Virus record (IMG/VR): IMGVR_UViG_3300018416_000023
Location: 1 to 51,125 of that record
DNA from: a virus
Length of the DNA stretch: 51,125 bases
Direction: 5' to 3' (one strand)
Of this stretch, positions 14,893-23,700 are shown in pieces. Position numbers and translations under genes: made by a program. Position 1 is the stretch's first letter; each line of letters begins with the position of its first letter. The notes below the pieces were generated by a model. It searched no databases and was not told where the DNA came from. It was given only the letters and a program-made list of their open reading frames with translations.

Positions 14893-16458
14893 TTAAAATG
14901 TCCCACCGTCAATAGCAGTAACTGTCACAGCACCTGATGATACTGTAAAGTTATCTGAGGAAAATGAAGCAATACCTTTTGCAGATGTTGTTGCATCATC
15001 GATAGCAACATCACCTGAAGTTACAGTGAAGTAACTACCTGAGAAAGATGCGATACCTTTGTTGGAATCTGTTGCATCTTCAGCAGCGATTGTTATTGCA
15101 CCGTCAGCATTAGTTACATCGATACCTTCACCAGCAGTTAAAGTTGCAAGTTCCATGTCTCCATTAGAACCATTACCAACCAATAACTCTCCAGCAGCAG
15201 GAGCAGCACCGTCTACAGAAGTGATTGAACCACTTAATGCAAGACCTGTTGCTTCTAAACCACCGAATACAGCACTCATTGCTGTTCCAGTAAATGTTGA
15301 TGAACTATCTGTTGCTGAACTTAATGCAACGAACTTACCTGATGAATCATCTAAACCAAAGAAACCAACTTTAGCAGAACCATCGTTATACTTAAATTTG
15401 ATACCTCTGTCTAGGTTGTCATCTGATGCATCGTCACCGATTTCAAATACTGGGTCAGCAACTGAAGTAGTTGTTGAGTTTACAGTAGTTGTTGTTCCGT
15501 TAACTGTTAAGTTACCTGAAACTGTTAAGTTACCTGAAGCAGATATGTTTGTTGATGTAATATCGTCTGATGTAAGTGTTCCATCAACGTCAACATTGTT
15601 AAATGTTACGTTGTCTGATGTTCCAACTGACTGACCAATTGCAAAAGTTGCTGTTTGACCTGAAACAGAAGTTGTTACACCTGTTCCACCAGTGAAAGTG
15701 ATTGATTGTGAGTCTAAGTCGACTGCACCTGTTCCACTGTCACCTGCCATGTCTAAGTCTTGAGCAGTTACTTGTGAATCAACATATGCTTTAACAGATT
15801 GTTGTGAAGGAACTTTAACATCTGAATCAGAAGACATGTCATCTTCGTCAACAAAGAAGTCAATCATACCGAGTTCAACGGCACTGTTTGCGATTGTTAC
15901 AGCACCACTTGATGCCATTGTTACGTCACCACTTAGTGATACGTTATCAAATGAATCACTTCCGTCATGAACAAGAATTTGTCCTGATGTTGGAGATGAA
16001 ATATCTGAGTCTGTTGCACCTGCTAGTGTTGATGTTGTTGATAAGAAAGAAAGGTTACCTGAACCATCTGTTCCTAATACTTGGTTTGCACTACCATCAC
16101 CTGAAGGTAATACGAAGGTCACGTCTGAAGCAAGTGTATCAGGAGATTTCAATGCAACGAAATTACTTCCATTGTCTGAATCTTCCATTAACTTTAATGA
16201 ACCACCTGAAGTTGAACCGTTACCAACTTTAAAGTCAGCAGGAGTTGCAGATGAACCATCTACGATATCAGTATAGTATTTACCACCGATTTCGTGTATC
16301 GCAGCTGCACCTAAAGAGTCTACAGATTCGATATAAAGTTTTGCACTAGCACCATCATTCGACCTATCTTGCACATACGCTAATTCACCTTCGCTCAAGT
16401 CTGAGACTGCTGGTGCCGTTGCTCCTGTGCTTCTTTTAATTTGAATTACTGTTGCCAT
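14893..16458 (-). CDS. Tail-fibre protein, 521 residues
   Basis: The protein begins with the fibre N-terminal module (MATVIQIKRSTGATAPAVSD, then LSEGELAYVQD). It continues with SLKLMEDSDNGSNFVALKSP and VLGTDGSGNLSF (about 88-135), QQSVKAYVDSQ, then LTVSGNLTVNGTTTTVNSTT (about 305-325). It ends in repeated DATDSNKGIASFSGSYFTV / DATTSAKGIASFSSDNFTV units and IDGGTF. All these are elements of Gly/Ser/Asp-rich phage fibres. It is preceded by an unusual 133-base leader with three hairpins behind a late box. The role (side or short fibre) is inferred. Confidence 0.75.
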   Translation of the reverse strand: MATVIQIKRSTGATAPAVSDLSEGELAYVQDRSNDGASAKLYIESVDSLGAAAIHEIGGKYYTDIVDGSSATPADFKVGNGSTSGGSLKLMEDSDNGSNFVALKSPDTLASDVTFVLPSGDGSANQVLGTDGSGNLSFLSTTSTLAGATDSDISSPTSGQILVHDGSDSFDNVSLSGDVTMASSGAVTIANSAVELGMIDFFVDEDDMSSDSDVKVPSQQSVKAYVDSQVTAQDLDMAGDSGTGAVDLDSQSITFTGGTGVTTSVSGQTATFAIGQSVGTSDNVTFNNVDVDGTLTSDDITSTNISASGNLTVSGNLTVNGTTTTVNSTTTSVADPVFEIGDDASDDNLDRGIKFKYNDGSAKVGFFGLDDSSGKFVALSSATDSSSTFTGTAMSAVFGGLEATGLALSGSITSVDGAAPAAGELLVGNGSNGDMELATLTAGEGIDVTNADGAITIAAEDATDSNKGIASFSGSYFTVTSGDVAIDDATTSAKGIASFSSDNFTVSSGAVTVTAIDGGTF

Positions 16459-16495
16459 TTTTATTTCCTATAAAAATTAATTAATTAATGTTTAT

Positions 16496-16578
16496 GACTC
16501 TGCACTATTCGAGTCGTGAACCATAATCTAAAATTCTATCCTCTCACTATGAGGGTCGGATTCTCACTGATTGAATCC
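16496..16578 (-). ncRNA. Three-hairpin 5' leader with AGTG loops
   Basis: In the 144-base gap before the 521-residue fibre gene three hairpins follow each other: GACTC/GAGTC (16496-16515), CCTC/GAGG (16540-16554) and GGATTC/GAATCC (16558-16578). The loops on the transcribed strand all contain AGTG (GAATAGTGCA, ATAGTGA, AATCAGTGA). With a late box at 16592 they would lie in a leader of about 128 bases. This may be a control element bound by protein or RNA. I do not recognise a known RNA family. Confidence 0.45.
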
Positions 16579-16591
16579 CTTGATATCCTTG

Positions 16592-16599
16592 TATTTATA
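16592..16599 (-). promoter_or_regulatory. Late promoter box before the fibre leader
   Basis: A perfect TATAAATA on the minus strand, 133 bases from the fibre ATG, far more than at other boxes in the window. It would place the three-hairpin region in the 5' leader. Confidence 0.65.
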
Positions 16600-16602
16600 A
16601 AA

Positions 16603-16851
16603 CTAAAACGTTCCACCATCTATAGAAGTGGTGGTTGTCCATTTGTCTGTTTCTGCATCGTAAGACAATAATCCATCGTCTGTTTCCGTTGCATTTACGT
16701 CTGCAAGTTCATTAATTGATTTAGCAGAAAGGTTTACATTTGATGAAGTGTTTCCAATTGCAACCTGTTTTGCACGTATATTTGTTGCACCTGCTACTCT
16801 AGCACCTACTGAACCTGTTGCTCTGTTTAATGTTCCTTTAATATTACTCAT
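16603..16851 (-). CDS. Short fibre-like protein, 82 residues
   Basis: A small protein with a basic, Ala/Gly-rich start (RATGSVGARVAGATNIRAK) and the fibre motif ELADVNATETDDGLLSYDAE (about 48-67), which recurs in many phage tail fibres. It ends in IDGGTF, as does the 521-residue fibre encoded next. It may be a joint between fibre segments. The start is 3 bases after the stop of the 110-residue gene. Confidence 0.6.
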   Translation of the reverse strand: MSNIKGTLNRATGSVGARVAGATNIRAKQVAIGNTSSNVNLSAKSINELADVNATETDDGLLSYDAETDKWTTTTSIDGGTF

Positions 16852-16853
16852 AA

Positions 16854-17186
16854 TTACCTCGTTACGCCTGGAGTGACAATTGCTTGTCCTTCTATAACTC
16901 TACTAGTTGCACCTCCACTACTAGTGATTGTCAAATCATAGACATATCTACCAGCAGATAAACCTGTTGTTTGGGTGTCTGTTAAAGATAATGTTACTTG
17001 TCCTGTTGCTTCTGCAATAGACGTTGAGAAAGTTTCAGAGACAGAAGAAGAACTATATGTCTTTCTTATTTGTGATGATGCAGAATAACCTGATAAGTTT
17101 AAAACATCACCAGCAGAATCAGTCACATCAACTGTTATACTGAAGTCTGTTCCTTGGTCTATATATAAGTTTGCAATAATCGCCAT
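16854..17186 (-). CDS. Beta-sandwich virion protein, BppU-N-like
   Basis: A 110-residue all-beta protein: IDQGTDFSITVDVTDSAGDV, LNLSGYSASSQIRK, QVTLSLTDTQTTGLSAGRYV, YDLTITSSGG, then VIEGQAIVTPGVTR. This order (polar-context strand, LTGYsa..qiRk, a Gly-x-Tyr-x-Tyr-Asp strand, V-x-P-G-V-T end) is like the N-terminal domain of phage baseplate upper proteins. I take it as an adaptor holding other fibres. The ATG lies five bases after CATAAATA with no Shine-Dalgarno sequence (leaderless geometry). Confidence 0.6.
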   Translation of the reverse strand: MAIIANLYIDQGTDFSITVDVTDSAGDVLNLSGYSASSQIRKTYSSSSVSETFSTSIAEATGQVTLSLTDTQTTGLSAGRYVYDLTITSSGGATSRVIEGQAIVTPGVTR

Positions 17187-17191
17187 ATAAC

Positions 17192-17199
17192 TATTTATG
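17192..17199 (-). promoter_or_regulatory. Late promoter box (CATAAATA), leaderless geometry
   Basis: The minus strand reads CATAAATA, GTTAT, ATG. One base differs from consensus and the spacer is exactly five bases. Confidence 0.65.
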
Positions 17200-17211
17200 C
17201 GTTTTTAATGT

Positions 17212-17979
17212 TTACTTACTGAATTGAGCAGTAGGAACCGATTGGTGAATCTTTTCTACTGTTCCACTATCATTTGTGTAAACTTCGTCAACTTTTCTAA
17301 CAGTTCCACCGTCATTTACATATACACCTTTAACTTTTGCAACTGGGCCAATAGGTCTTGTAGAAGTGTAATTGACCTGATATGTATAAGGTTGTGCAAT
17401 AGTGTAAGGAACCTGATAAGGGTTTTGATATATCGAAGGTTGTCTTGCTTGTGCAATATACGGTGTCTGTCTATTAACTGGATTCTGATATATAACTGGT
17501 TGTCTGTTTTGATACGTAAACGGTGTTCTACCAGTTACCTGACGTGTATAAGGTGCCTGATGTTGATAGGTTGACGGTTGTTGTCCTTGTCTTGCATACG
17601 TATTAGGTTGTCTATTTTGATATGTGAACGGTGCCTGTGCATTTGCTATATACGGATACGGTTGTTGACCATTAGCAATGTATGGATACGGTTGTTGAGC
17701 ATTAGCAGGATACGGTTGTCTTCCTTGTGCAATATAAGGTGATTGATAACTTGCTGGTTGTTGAGAAGTTATCTGATAACTTGCAATGTAAGGAACCCTA
17801 TACGATACTGGGTTTCTATATCCAGCAGGTTGTCTTGCCTGATATGTAGTCGGATGTTGATACGTATGTTGATATATCACTGGTTGTCTATTCTGATACG
17901 TAGAAGGTATCTGATTTTGATATATCACTGGATGCTGATAAGTAGCAGGATATGGTGTTTGTTTTTGTCCTATTGCCAT
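17212..17979 (-). CDS. Pro/Tyr repeat protein (family member 3)
   Basis: A 255-residue protein. Residues about 5-195 are R-x-P-x-x-Y and PYPYIANAQ-type repeats (YQNRQPVIYQ, QQPYPYIANGQQPYPYIANA). The C-terminal 55 residues are a separate module with a duplicated half: VKGVYVNDGGTVRKVDEVYT, then NDSGTVEKIHQSVP. That module contains the acidic residues the repeats lack. The start has GGAGG close by. The gene lies 10 bases after the stop of member 4, so the two are probably co-expressed. Likely a virion fibre or adhesin. The family is unknown to me. Confidence 0.68.
   Translation of the reverse strand: MAIGQKQTPYPATYQHPVIYQNQIPSTYQNRQPVIYQHTYQHPTTYQARQPAGYRNPVSYRVPYIASYQITSQQPASYQSPYIAQGRQPYPANAQQPYPYIANGQQPYPYIANAQAPFTYQNRQPNTYARQGQQPSTYQHQAPYTRQVTGRTPFTYQNRQPVIYQNPVNRQTPYIAQARQPSIYQNPYQVPYTIAQPYTYQVNYTSTRPIGPVAKVKGVYVNDGGTVRKVDEVYTNDSGTVEKIHQSVPTAQFSK
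17395..17970 (-). repeat. Degenerate coding repeats of the 255-residue protein
   Basis: In-frame units of 24-30 bases shared with the arrays at 8405, 9930 and 18430. PYPYIANGQQ/PYPYIANAQ copies are adjacent and nearly identical. Confidence 0.8.
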
Positions 17980-17989
17980 TCTCTACCTC

Positions 17990-18425
17990 CTACTTAATAA
18001 ATTTAATTGTAAAATCACCACCAGTTGGGTTGAAGGGGCTAGACCCTGTTGTTACCCATGTTGGTGCTGGAAAACTCATACTATGAGATGCATTTGAATA
18101 TGTCGCTAATGGAAATGCTGTTTCTGATAAATTAGGTGAACTGATTTTAACCTTAGTAAATCCAGCATCTACCAATGGCATTGGCCCTCCTGGCGATGCA
18201 AGGAAAACACTCCAATTAGAAGCTATCATTGCAGAATATGATGGCCCATTTTTCCCTACCATTATTGCATTTGAACCACTGAATAAAGCTCCAAGAGTTG
18301 GTGATTGTGGTGAACTACCTAATCCTGCTGGATTACCATAAGGAACACCATCAGTAAATCCTATGTAATATGCATATCCACTTGCTGAATATAAAGACAT
18401 TATTCCTGATAAAGTGTAAAATTCT
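17990..18425 (-). repeat. Long dispersed repeat, copy B (tip-domain DNA)
   Basis: The partner of 9484-9915 in direct orientation, about 88% identical by eye, with runs of 20 or more unbroken matching bases. It encodes the C-terminal domain of the 367-residue protein. Confidence 0.85.
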
Positions 18426-19093
18426 AAATCATATGTGTAAGTGGATGGGACACTTGCAATATATGTTGCTGTTTGTTGAGCAGATGCTTCATATGGAGTT
18501 TGTCTATTTGCAATATATGGACTTTGTTTGTTTGCTGGTTGTTGAGCAGTATACTGAGCATTTGCGATATATGGAACACGATAACCAACAGGGTTTCTAT
18601 AAGCAGCAGGTTGTCTTGCCTGATATGTAGCAGGGTGTTGATAAGTTACCTGATATATTACAGGTTGTCTACTATTATATGTAAATGGACTTTGTGCCTG
18701 ATATGTAAATGGACTTTGACCTTGTCTTGCGTATGTAAAAGGTGACCTACCTTGTCTTGCATAAGTCGAAGGTTGTCTTGCCTGTGCAATATAAGGTGTT
18801 TGACTATTCGCAATATACGGATAAGGTGTTTGTGCATTTGCAATGAACGGATAGTTCGCATTCACTGGATGTGGATACGGTTGTTGTGCATTTGCAATAT
18901 ACGGACTTTGTGCGTTTACTGGATTTCTATAAGTCGAAGGTTGTCTGTTCTGATATGTAAAAGGTGTTTGTGCATTTGCAATCGCTTGTCTTGTTGCTTG
19001 AACGTTTGCAGGCGTTTGACCAATAGCAGGTTGTTGTGCTTGGTATGGTTGTTGGAACGTAGTTCCTATATTTACATAGATTTCATCAGACAT
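17990..19093 (-). CDS. Pro/Tyr repeat protein with C-terminal globular domain (family member 4)
   Basis: A 367-residue protein. After a short start (MSDEIYVNIGTTF), residues about 15-220 are repeats (QARQPSTYARQGRSPFTYAR, ANAQQPYPHPVNANYPFIAN). Residues about 224-367 are the same globular domain as in the 454-residue protein (YTLSGIMSLYSASGYAYYIG to GGDFTIKFIK). The two domains differ by few residues, while the repeat stalks differ widely in order and number. That is the expected picture if the stalk varies by recombination and the tip is fixed or exchanged as a unit. The start overlaps no other gene. The stop of the upstream fibre gene is one base away. Confidence 0.75.
   Translation of the reverse strand: MSDEIYVNIGTTFQQPYQAQQPAIGQTPANVQATRQAIANAQTPFTYQNRQPSTYRNPVNAQSPYIANAQQPYPHPVNANYPFIANAQTPYPYIANSQTPYIAQARQPSTYARQGRSPFTYARQGQSPFTYQAQSPFTYNSRQPVIYQVTYQHPATYQARQPAAYRNPVGYRVPYIANAQYTAQQPANKQSPYIANRQTPYEASAQQTATYIASVPSTYTYDLEFYTLSGIMSLYSASGYAYYIGFTDGVPYGNPAGLGSSPQSPTLGALFSGSNAIMVGKNGPSYSAMIASNWSVFLASPGGPMPLVDAGFTKVKISSPNLSETAFPLATYSNASHSMSFPAPTWVTTGSSPFNPTGGDFTIKFIK
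18430..19020 (-). repeat. Degenerate coding repeats of the 367-residue protein
   Basis: The same unit types as the other three arrays, with tandem SPFTYARQGQ/SPFTYQAQ copies around 18660-18770. Confidence 0.8.
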
Positions 19094-19094
19094 A

Positions 19095-20507
19095 TCATAC
19101 TACAAACCATAAGTGACCAGTCGATGTAGAACCAGCACTTGAAGGTGCAGAAGATACTATTTCATAATCAAGAACTACATTGTCACTATCGGTTTTAACT
19201 CCGTTAGATGTATTTACAGAAAAACTTCCTGAACCACTTAATGTTAAACCGTCACCACCACTCAAATATGATTGAACATCTGAGTCTCCGTATTGAGCAG
19301 AACCATCTAGTGTTAATGTTCCAGCAGAGTCGTTATAAGTTGCAGTGATACCAGTTCCACCAACGATTAATGCACTGACTCTATCGTCAACTCTTTCGTT
19401 AGTGAAATATAAATTGTTTGAACCTTCAGTGATACTATCTGAGGTTGTTGAATTGTCAGCAGGTTCCCAATACTGATTTGCGTTATCCCATACTAGAATT
19501 TGACCTGCTGTTGGAGTTGTGGTATAATTAACATCATCAAAGAAGTTTAAATCTTTACCACTCATTCTTGAGTCTACCCTTGCATCAGTATAATACAAAT
19601 TACTGCCTTCTGTCAAGTCTCCTGTATCATGGTTTGCAATACTTGAAACTGTCCCCGTGACATCTCCAGTGAGGTCACCAGTGACATTTCCAGTGAGGTT
19701 ACCAGTAAATGATGTAGAGGTGATTGAACTAAATCCTGTTCCTGTTCCACCTGTAATAGTTGCAGTTCCATCTGTTAAACTTCCACCAGTTACAGCACCA
19801 CTGAATGTTGCCGCAACACCTGAACTAATAGTTCCTGAGTTGATAGATAAAGTTCCATCTGTAATTGTTGGAGCAGTAAATGTTCCACCCGTATTAAGTT
19901 TTAAATTACCATCTGCAAGTGTGTTACCAGCAAGTTCAATATTAAAATTAGACGAATCTGATAATGCAGTTGTTCTGTTACTTCCATCACCATTTAATAT
20001 TATACCACTATCGTTTGTATTATAGATGGATTGTGCAGCAGTGTTAGTAAAGAATCCTGATACAGCACCAGTGTCAACTACACCTAAGTAAGAACCAGTG
20101 TATGCATATACACTAAGTTTATCACCAGCACTTGCACCACCTGAATACGAACCTATAAGTGTAAGTGAACTATATGTGTTCCCACTTACAACTCCGAATC
20201 CACCAATAGAAAAGTCTGTATCTGCAACTAAGTGTTTATCATTTAGATACACTTGAACTCTTTTTGTTCTGAAAGACATAGTGTTTCCAAAACCATCAGC
20301 ACCACTAAACGATGTTTGACTAGCAGATGCAGTAAATATAAATTCTTGGAAGAAGAATGATTTATCTTCTAAACTATTAACTGCATCAACAATAGTCTCT
20401 TGATTTTCAGTTCTAAGACCACTGATATCGCCGACATCATTTGCAAGGTCATTATACCTAGTTCTGAATTGTTCTAATGTTGAATATTGGTCTACTGTTT
20501 TAGCCAT
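19095..20507 (-). CDS. Tail-fibre-like protein, 470 residues
   Basis: A Gly/Ser/Thr/Asp-rich fibre protein. The N-terminal 110 residues form a distinct attachment-like domain (DQYSTLEQFRTRYNDLANDV, FRTKRVQVYLNDKHLVADTD, SVYAYTGSYLG). The shaft includes NLTGNVTGDLTGDVTGTVSS (about 270-290) and two copies of a GSNxLYFTxxRVDxR motif. It ends APSSAGSTSTGHLWFVV, like the end of the 536-residue fibre. It is the first fibre gene after the giant structural gene and overlaps the 70-residue gene by 8 bases. It probably attaches to the baseplate through its N-terminus. Confidence 0.75.
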   Translation of the reverse strand: MAKTVDQYSTLEQFRTRYNDLANDVGDISGLRTENQETIVDAVNSLEDKSFFFQEFIFTASASQTSFSGADGFGNTMSFRTKRVQVYLNDKHLVADTDFSIGGFGVVSGNTYSSLTLIGSYSGGASAGDKLSVYAYTGSYLGVVDTGAVSGFFTNTAAQSIYNTNDSGIILNGDGSNRTTALSDSSNFNIELAGNTLADGNLKLNTGGTFTAPTITDGTLSINSGTISSGVAATFSGAVTGGSLTDGTATITGGTGTGFSSITSTSFTGNLTGNVTGDLTGDVTGTVSSIANHDTGDLTEGSNLYYTDARVDSRMSGKDLNFFDDVNYTTTPTAGQILVWDNANQYWEPADNSTTSDSITEGSNNLYFTNERVDDRVSALIVGGTGITATYNDSAGTLTLDGSAQYGDSDVQSYLSGGDGLTLSGSGSFSVNTSNGVKTDSDNVVLDYEIVSSAPSSAGSTSTGHLWFVV

Positions 20508-20712
20508 GAACTTTCTCTAATATAGTGTTTAACATTAATTTTATTTCGGAAATTTCTTCCTTTAAGTTATTTATCTCATTCACCTGAGACTTAAATACTT
20601 CTTTCCTTCTTCTTTGTAGTCTCCATGCATTTATATCTGTTGAAACTATTGCAGTGGATTCTTCATCTCTTAATAATGATGAATGTCCTTCCACCTTAAC
20701 ATACTCTGACAT
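20500..20712 (-). CDS. Small conserved virion-associated protein, 70 residues
   Basis: It begins MSEYVKVEGHSSLLRDEEST, a start I recognise as common in small proteins encoded between baseplate and fibre genes of marine T4-like phages (function unknown). The C-terminal half is a coiled coil (VNEINNLKEEISEIKLMLNT). The ATG at 20712 is preferred over one at 20730: AGGA stands eight bases before it and its A overlaps the stop of the giant gene (TAATG). The coiled coil suggests a trimeric or dimeric linker between baseplate and fibre, which is inference. Confidence 0.7.
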   Translation of the reverse strand: MSEYVKVEGHSSLLRDEESTAIVSTDINAWRLQRRRKEVFKSQVNEINNLKEEISEIKLMLNTILEKVHG

Positions 20713-23700
20713 TATGCAAGTCCTATACATCTCAATGCAGATACCGAAGGAACGACTGCAGTATTGGTTCCTTTACCTACAATCTTAACTGCGAAAGCAG
20801 TGAATTCAGGTAAGTCTTCTACTGTAAATTCATATTCCTTAAAGTTTCTTGCATCTGCTTCTATTGTTACATCGGGTGAACCATCTGTATTAAAGTATTT
20901 CCAATCTATATCATCAAAAGACGTTGAGATATCATTTTCTAATACTTTATACATGAACTCTACTTCTGTTGTAGGTGGTCTAAACACATCTGCAATCACT
21001 TTAATAGATGAAGCAGGTGTCTTCAAGTTAACTTTTCTTGTGCAATACACCATTACGTTGTTATCACCGTCTGCTTCTGTTGATGGAACATATGTAGTTC
21101 CTGTAACAACGTCACTTGATGAATCAATTTTATTTAATCTGTTTCCGATTGCAATCGCACCAATAGTTGCGATATCGATAACTGGTGACACGTTTGGATT
21201 CACTGACATTAACTGTAATATTGTTGTCATTGATTTTTCTGACTGTAGTAAGTGTGATGCACCTTCGTTAGTTGCAGAAGCAATAACGTGTGATGAATCA
21301 AAGAATACGTTATCATTCAATGTGATAAATTCGTTACTTGTTCTCTTACTGTATGCAGTTCTATTTGAATAACCTTCAGGCGAATTCATAGGTGTCATCA
21401 ATACGTTTCCACTTATTCTAGTCATTGCAAAAGTTAAATTTGGAATCATAGTGTGAAGTGTATCGAAGTAATAGTTTCTAGAACATGTTGCACTGTCACC
21501 ACCACCCAATACATTATCGTTTGCAGTGTATGATGAATCTAAATCGAATGATGTTAAATCAGGCGTTACTGTAAATGAATCAATATCTATATTTGATAGA
21601 TTTGTTCCTGAACCAGTATATGAACTGTTGATTGCACTTACTGGAATACCACCAAGTGTATCTCCTACTGAATCAATTGCAAGTGTTAAGTCTGAACTTC
21701 CACCATCAAAGTTTGAGTAAGTCAACGTATCAGAAGTCGAATAACCACTGCCTGGGTCTGTAATAGTTGCAACAATATCTGTTCCACTATTTGTGACTAC
21801 TACTTTAATATTTGCACCCGAACCATTACCTACATCTAATCCATCTCCTGATAGATTATATGTTCCGTCATTTGGTGTTGAACTTACACTAGGTGTTCCT
21901 ATTGTCAATACTCCATTTAATTTATCACCAGTTACACCATCAATTACGACTTGTGAATTTTCAGTATACATTCCGTGGAAGTAATTATATACTTTCACAT
22001 ATGTTTGACCATCGAATGTCTCGATTGGATTATCTTGTAAGTCTGCAACTGGTAATGATTTATTTTCAAAAGTAAGTTTTGGTTGTTTTGAAGTATCAAA
22101 TTGTGCATGTTTCATGTGGAACTTCAAGTCATCTTCTTGTGTTGCAGTCCATGTGGAAGCATTCTGAGACAAGAATAAAGAACCAGCATATGGTTGTCCT
22201 GAAATTGTTTGTTGTGTTGCAAGGTCTTTCTCACCCATTCTAGAAATCCAACACTCATAATTGTTTGAGTTTGAATATACTACGAATGCATATTCAACAT
22301 TTTCTTCAACATAAACTGGTGAATCGAATGTAAATGTAGTTGCAACTGAACCGTCTTGTGATACATTCACTTCTGATGGGTTCTTAGTAACTGTTGAGAA
22401 CGGTAAGATTGTCTTGCCTGGATATCCGTTATCCATAGTTCTAACTTCGATGGACACTGGTAGTGTTCCATCTTTTGCTTGGAAGTATAGGTCTATAGAT
22501 GTCATGAACATACCACCTGACTTTTCTACAATAAATGATTGTGCAAGTGGGTCACCCCAACCTCTATCTGAAATATCAATGAAATTAAATCTTCTTAATT
22601 CTCTATCAAACATTACAGGAGCACTACCCAATGCTGTAGGTGCAAATATAGGAGGTTCTGGCTCAGGTATCGGTAACCTTGGAGGTGGTGGCGGTGGTAA
22701 TACAGGCGCTATCGGTGGAACGAAAGGTAATTCAATTGTATCGATAGGTATATCAGGTGCCTCAAATATTGGTTCTTCAATAGCAGCAACGTTTATCGGA
22801 ATTGGAATATTTGGAATCGGTGGAGGTGGCATTATTATTTCAGGTGCGATAATATCGAACTCTTCTGCGTTCATTCTCTCACCTCTTCTGATAAAGTCCC
22901 TCTGACCTGATATTCTTTCCATAATTACTCTACCGTTTCTTGTAGAAGTAATTTCTGTTTGATTAGATTGTAATAGACCTTGTGCCTGATAAACACCTGA
23001 TGCTTGTGAATTTGGATTTGACAAGTCATAGAATGAAGATGTAATTCTTAATTCTCTTTGACCAGTTGCAAATCTTTGTGAGTTATTGTTAGGTAAATCG
23101 AAGTATCCTCTTAGTCTACCATTACCATCTGATTTAAGATTTGATGAAACTGTTGTTCCACCATCTTGTGAATAAGTTGTGTTATAAGGTCTTACGAATG
23201 CATTTACATTTATTCCGTCAAAGAAGAAGTAATGGTTTGTGCCTGGTTTTAAGTTAGTCGCATCAATCTCAATTGTTCTTGCTCTCATGAACGGTATAAT
23301 TGATACGGATACAACTCTATCGTTTCTTGTTTCTACGAAGTCTTCTACAACACTTGTTGTTACACCTGTTCTTGTTTGTGTCTCTACAGTTTCAGTGACT
23401 TCTCTTGATACTTGTATACCTGAAGTCCATTCACCACCTTGTGTTGGGTCTCCACTCCATGAACCGTTAGAAGTTGCTTGAACTTCTGTTGATACTACGT
23501 TAGGTTCTCCTGCCCATGTTGTTTGCCATGAGTTCCAAACTGTTCCTAATGAGTTTGTATTCTCAGCAAGAACTGCATCAAAGTTACCTTCTCTGTTGAT
23601 TCTAACTTCAGGTAATTGTTCTGAGTCATTCCATATATCATTCTCAGGTGTTAATTTAACTGTTCCAAAGAAGTTAAATACGTGATACGGGTTGACATTG

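Noticed and set aside
9484-19093. Diversity-generating retroelement (template and variable repeats)
   Set aside because: No reverse transcriptase gene is in the window, and differences between the two tip-domain copies are scattered and not concentrated at adenines.
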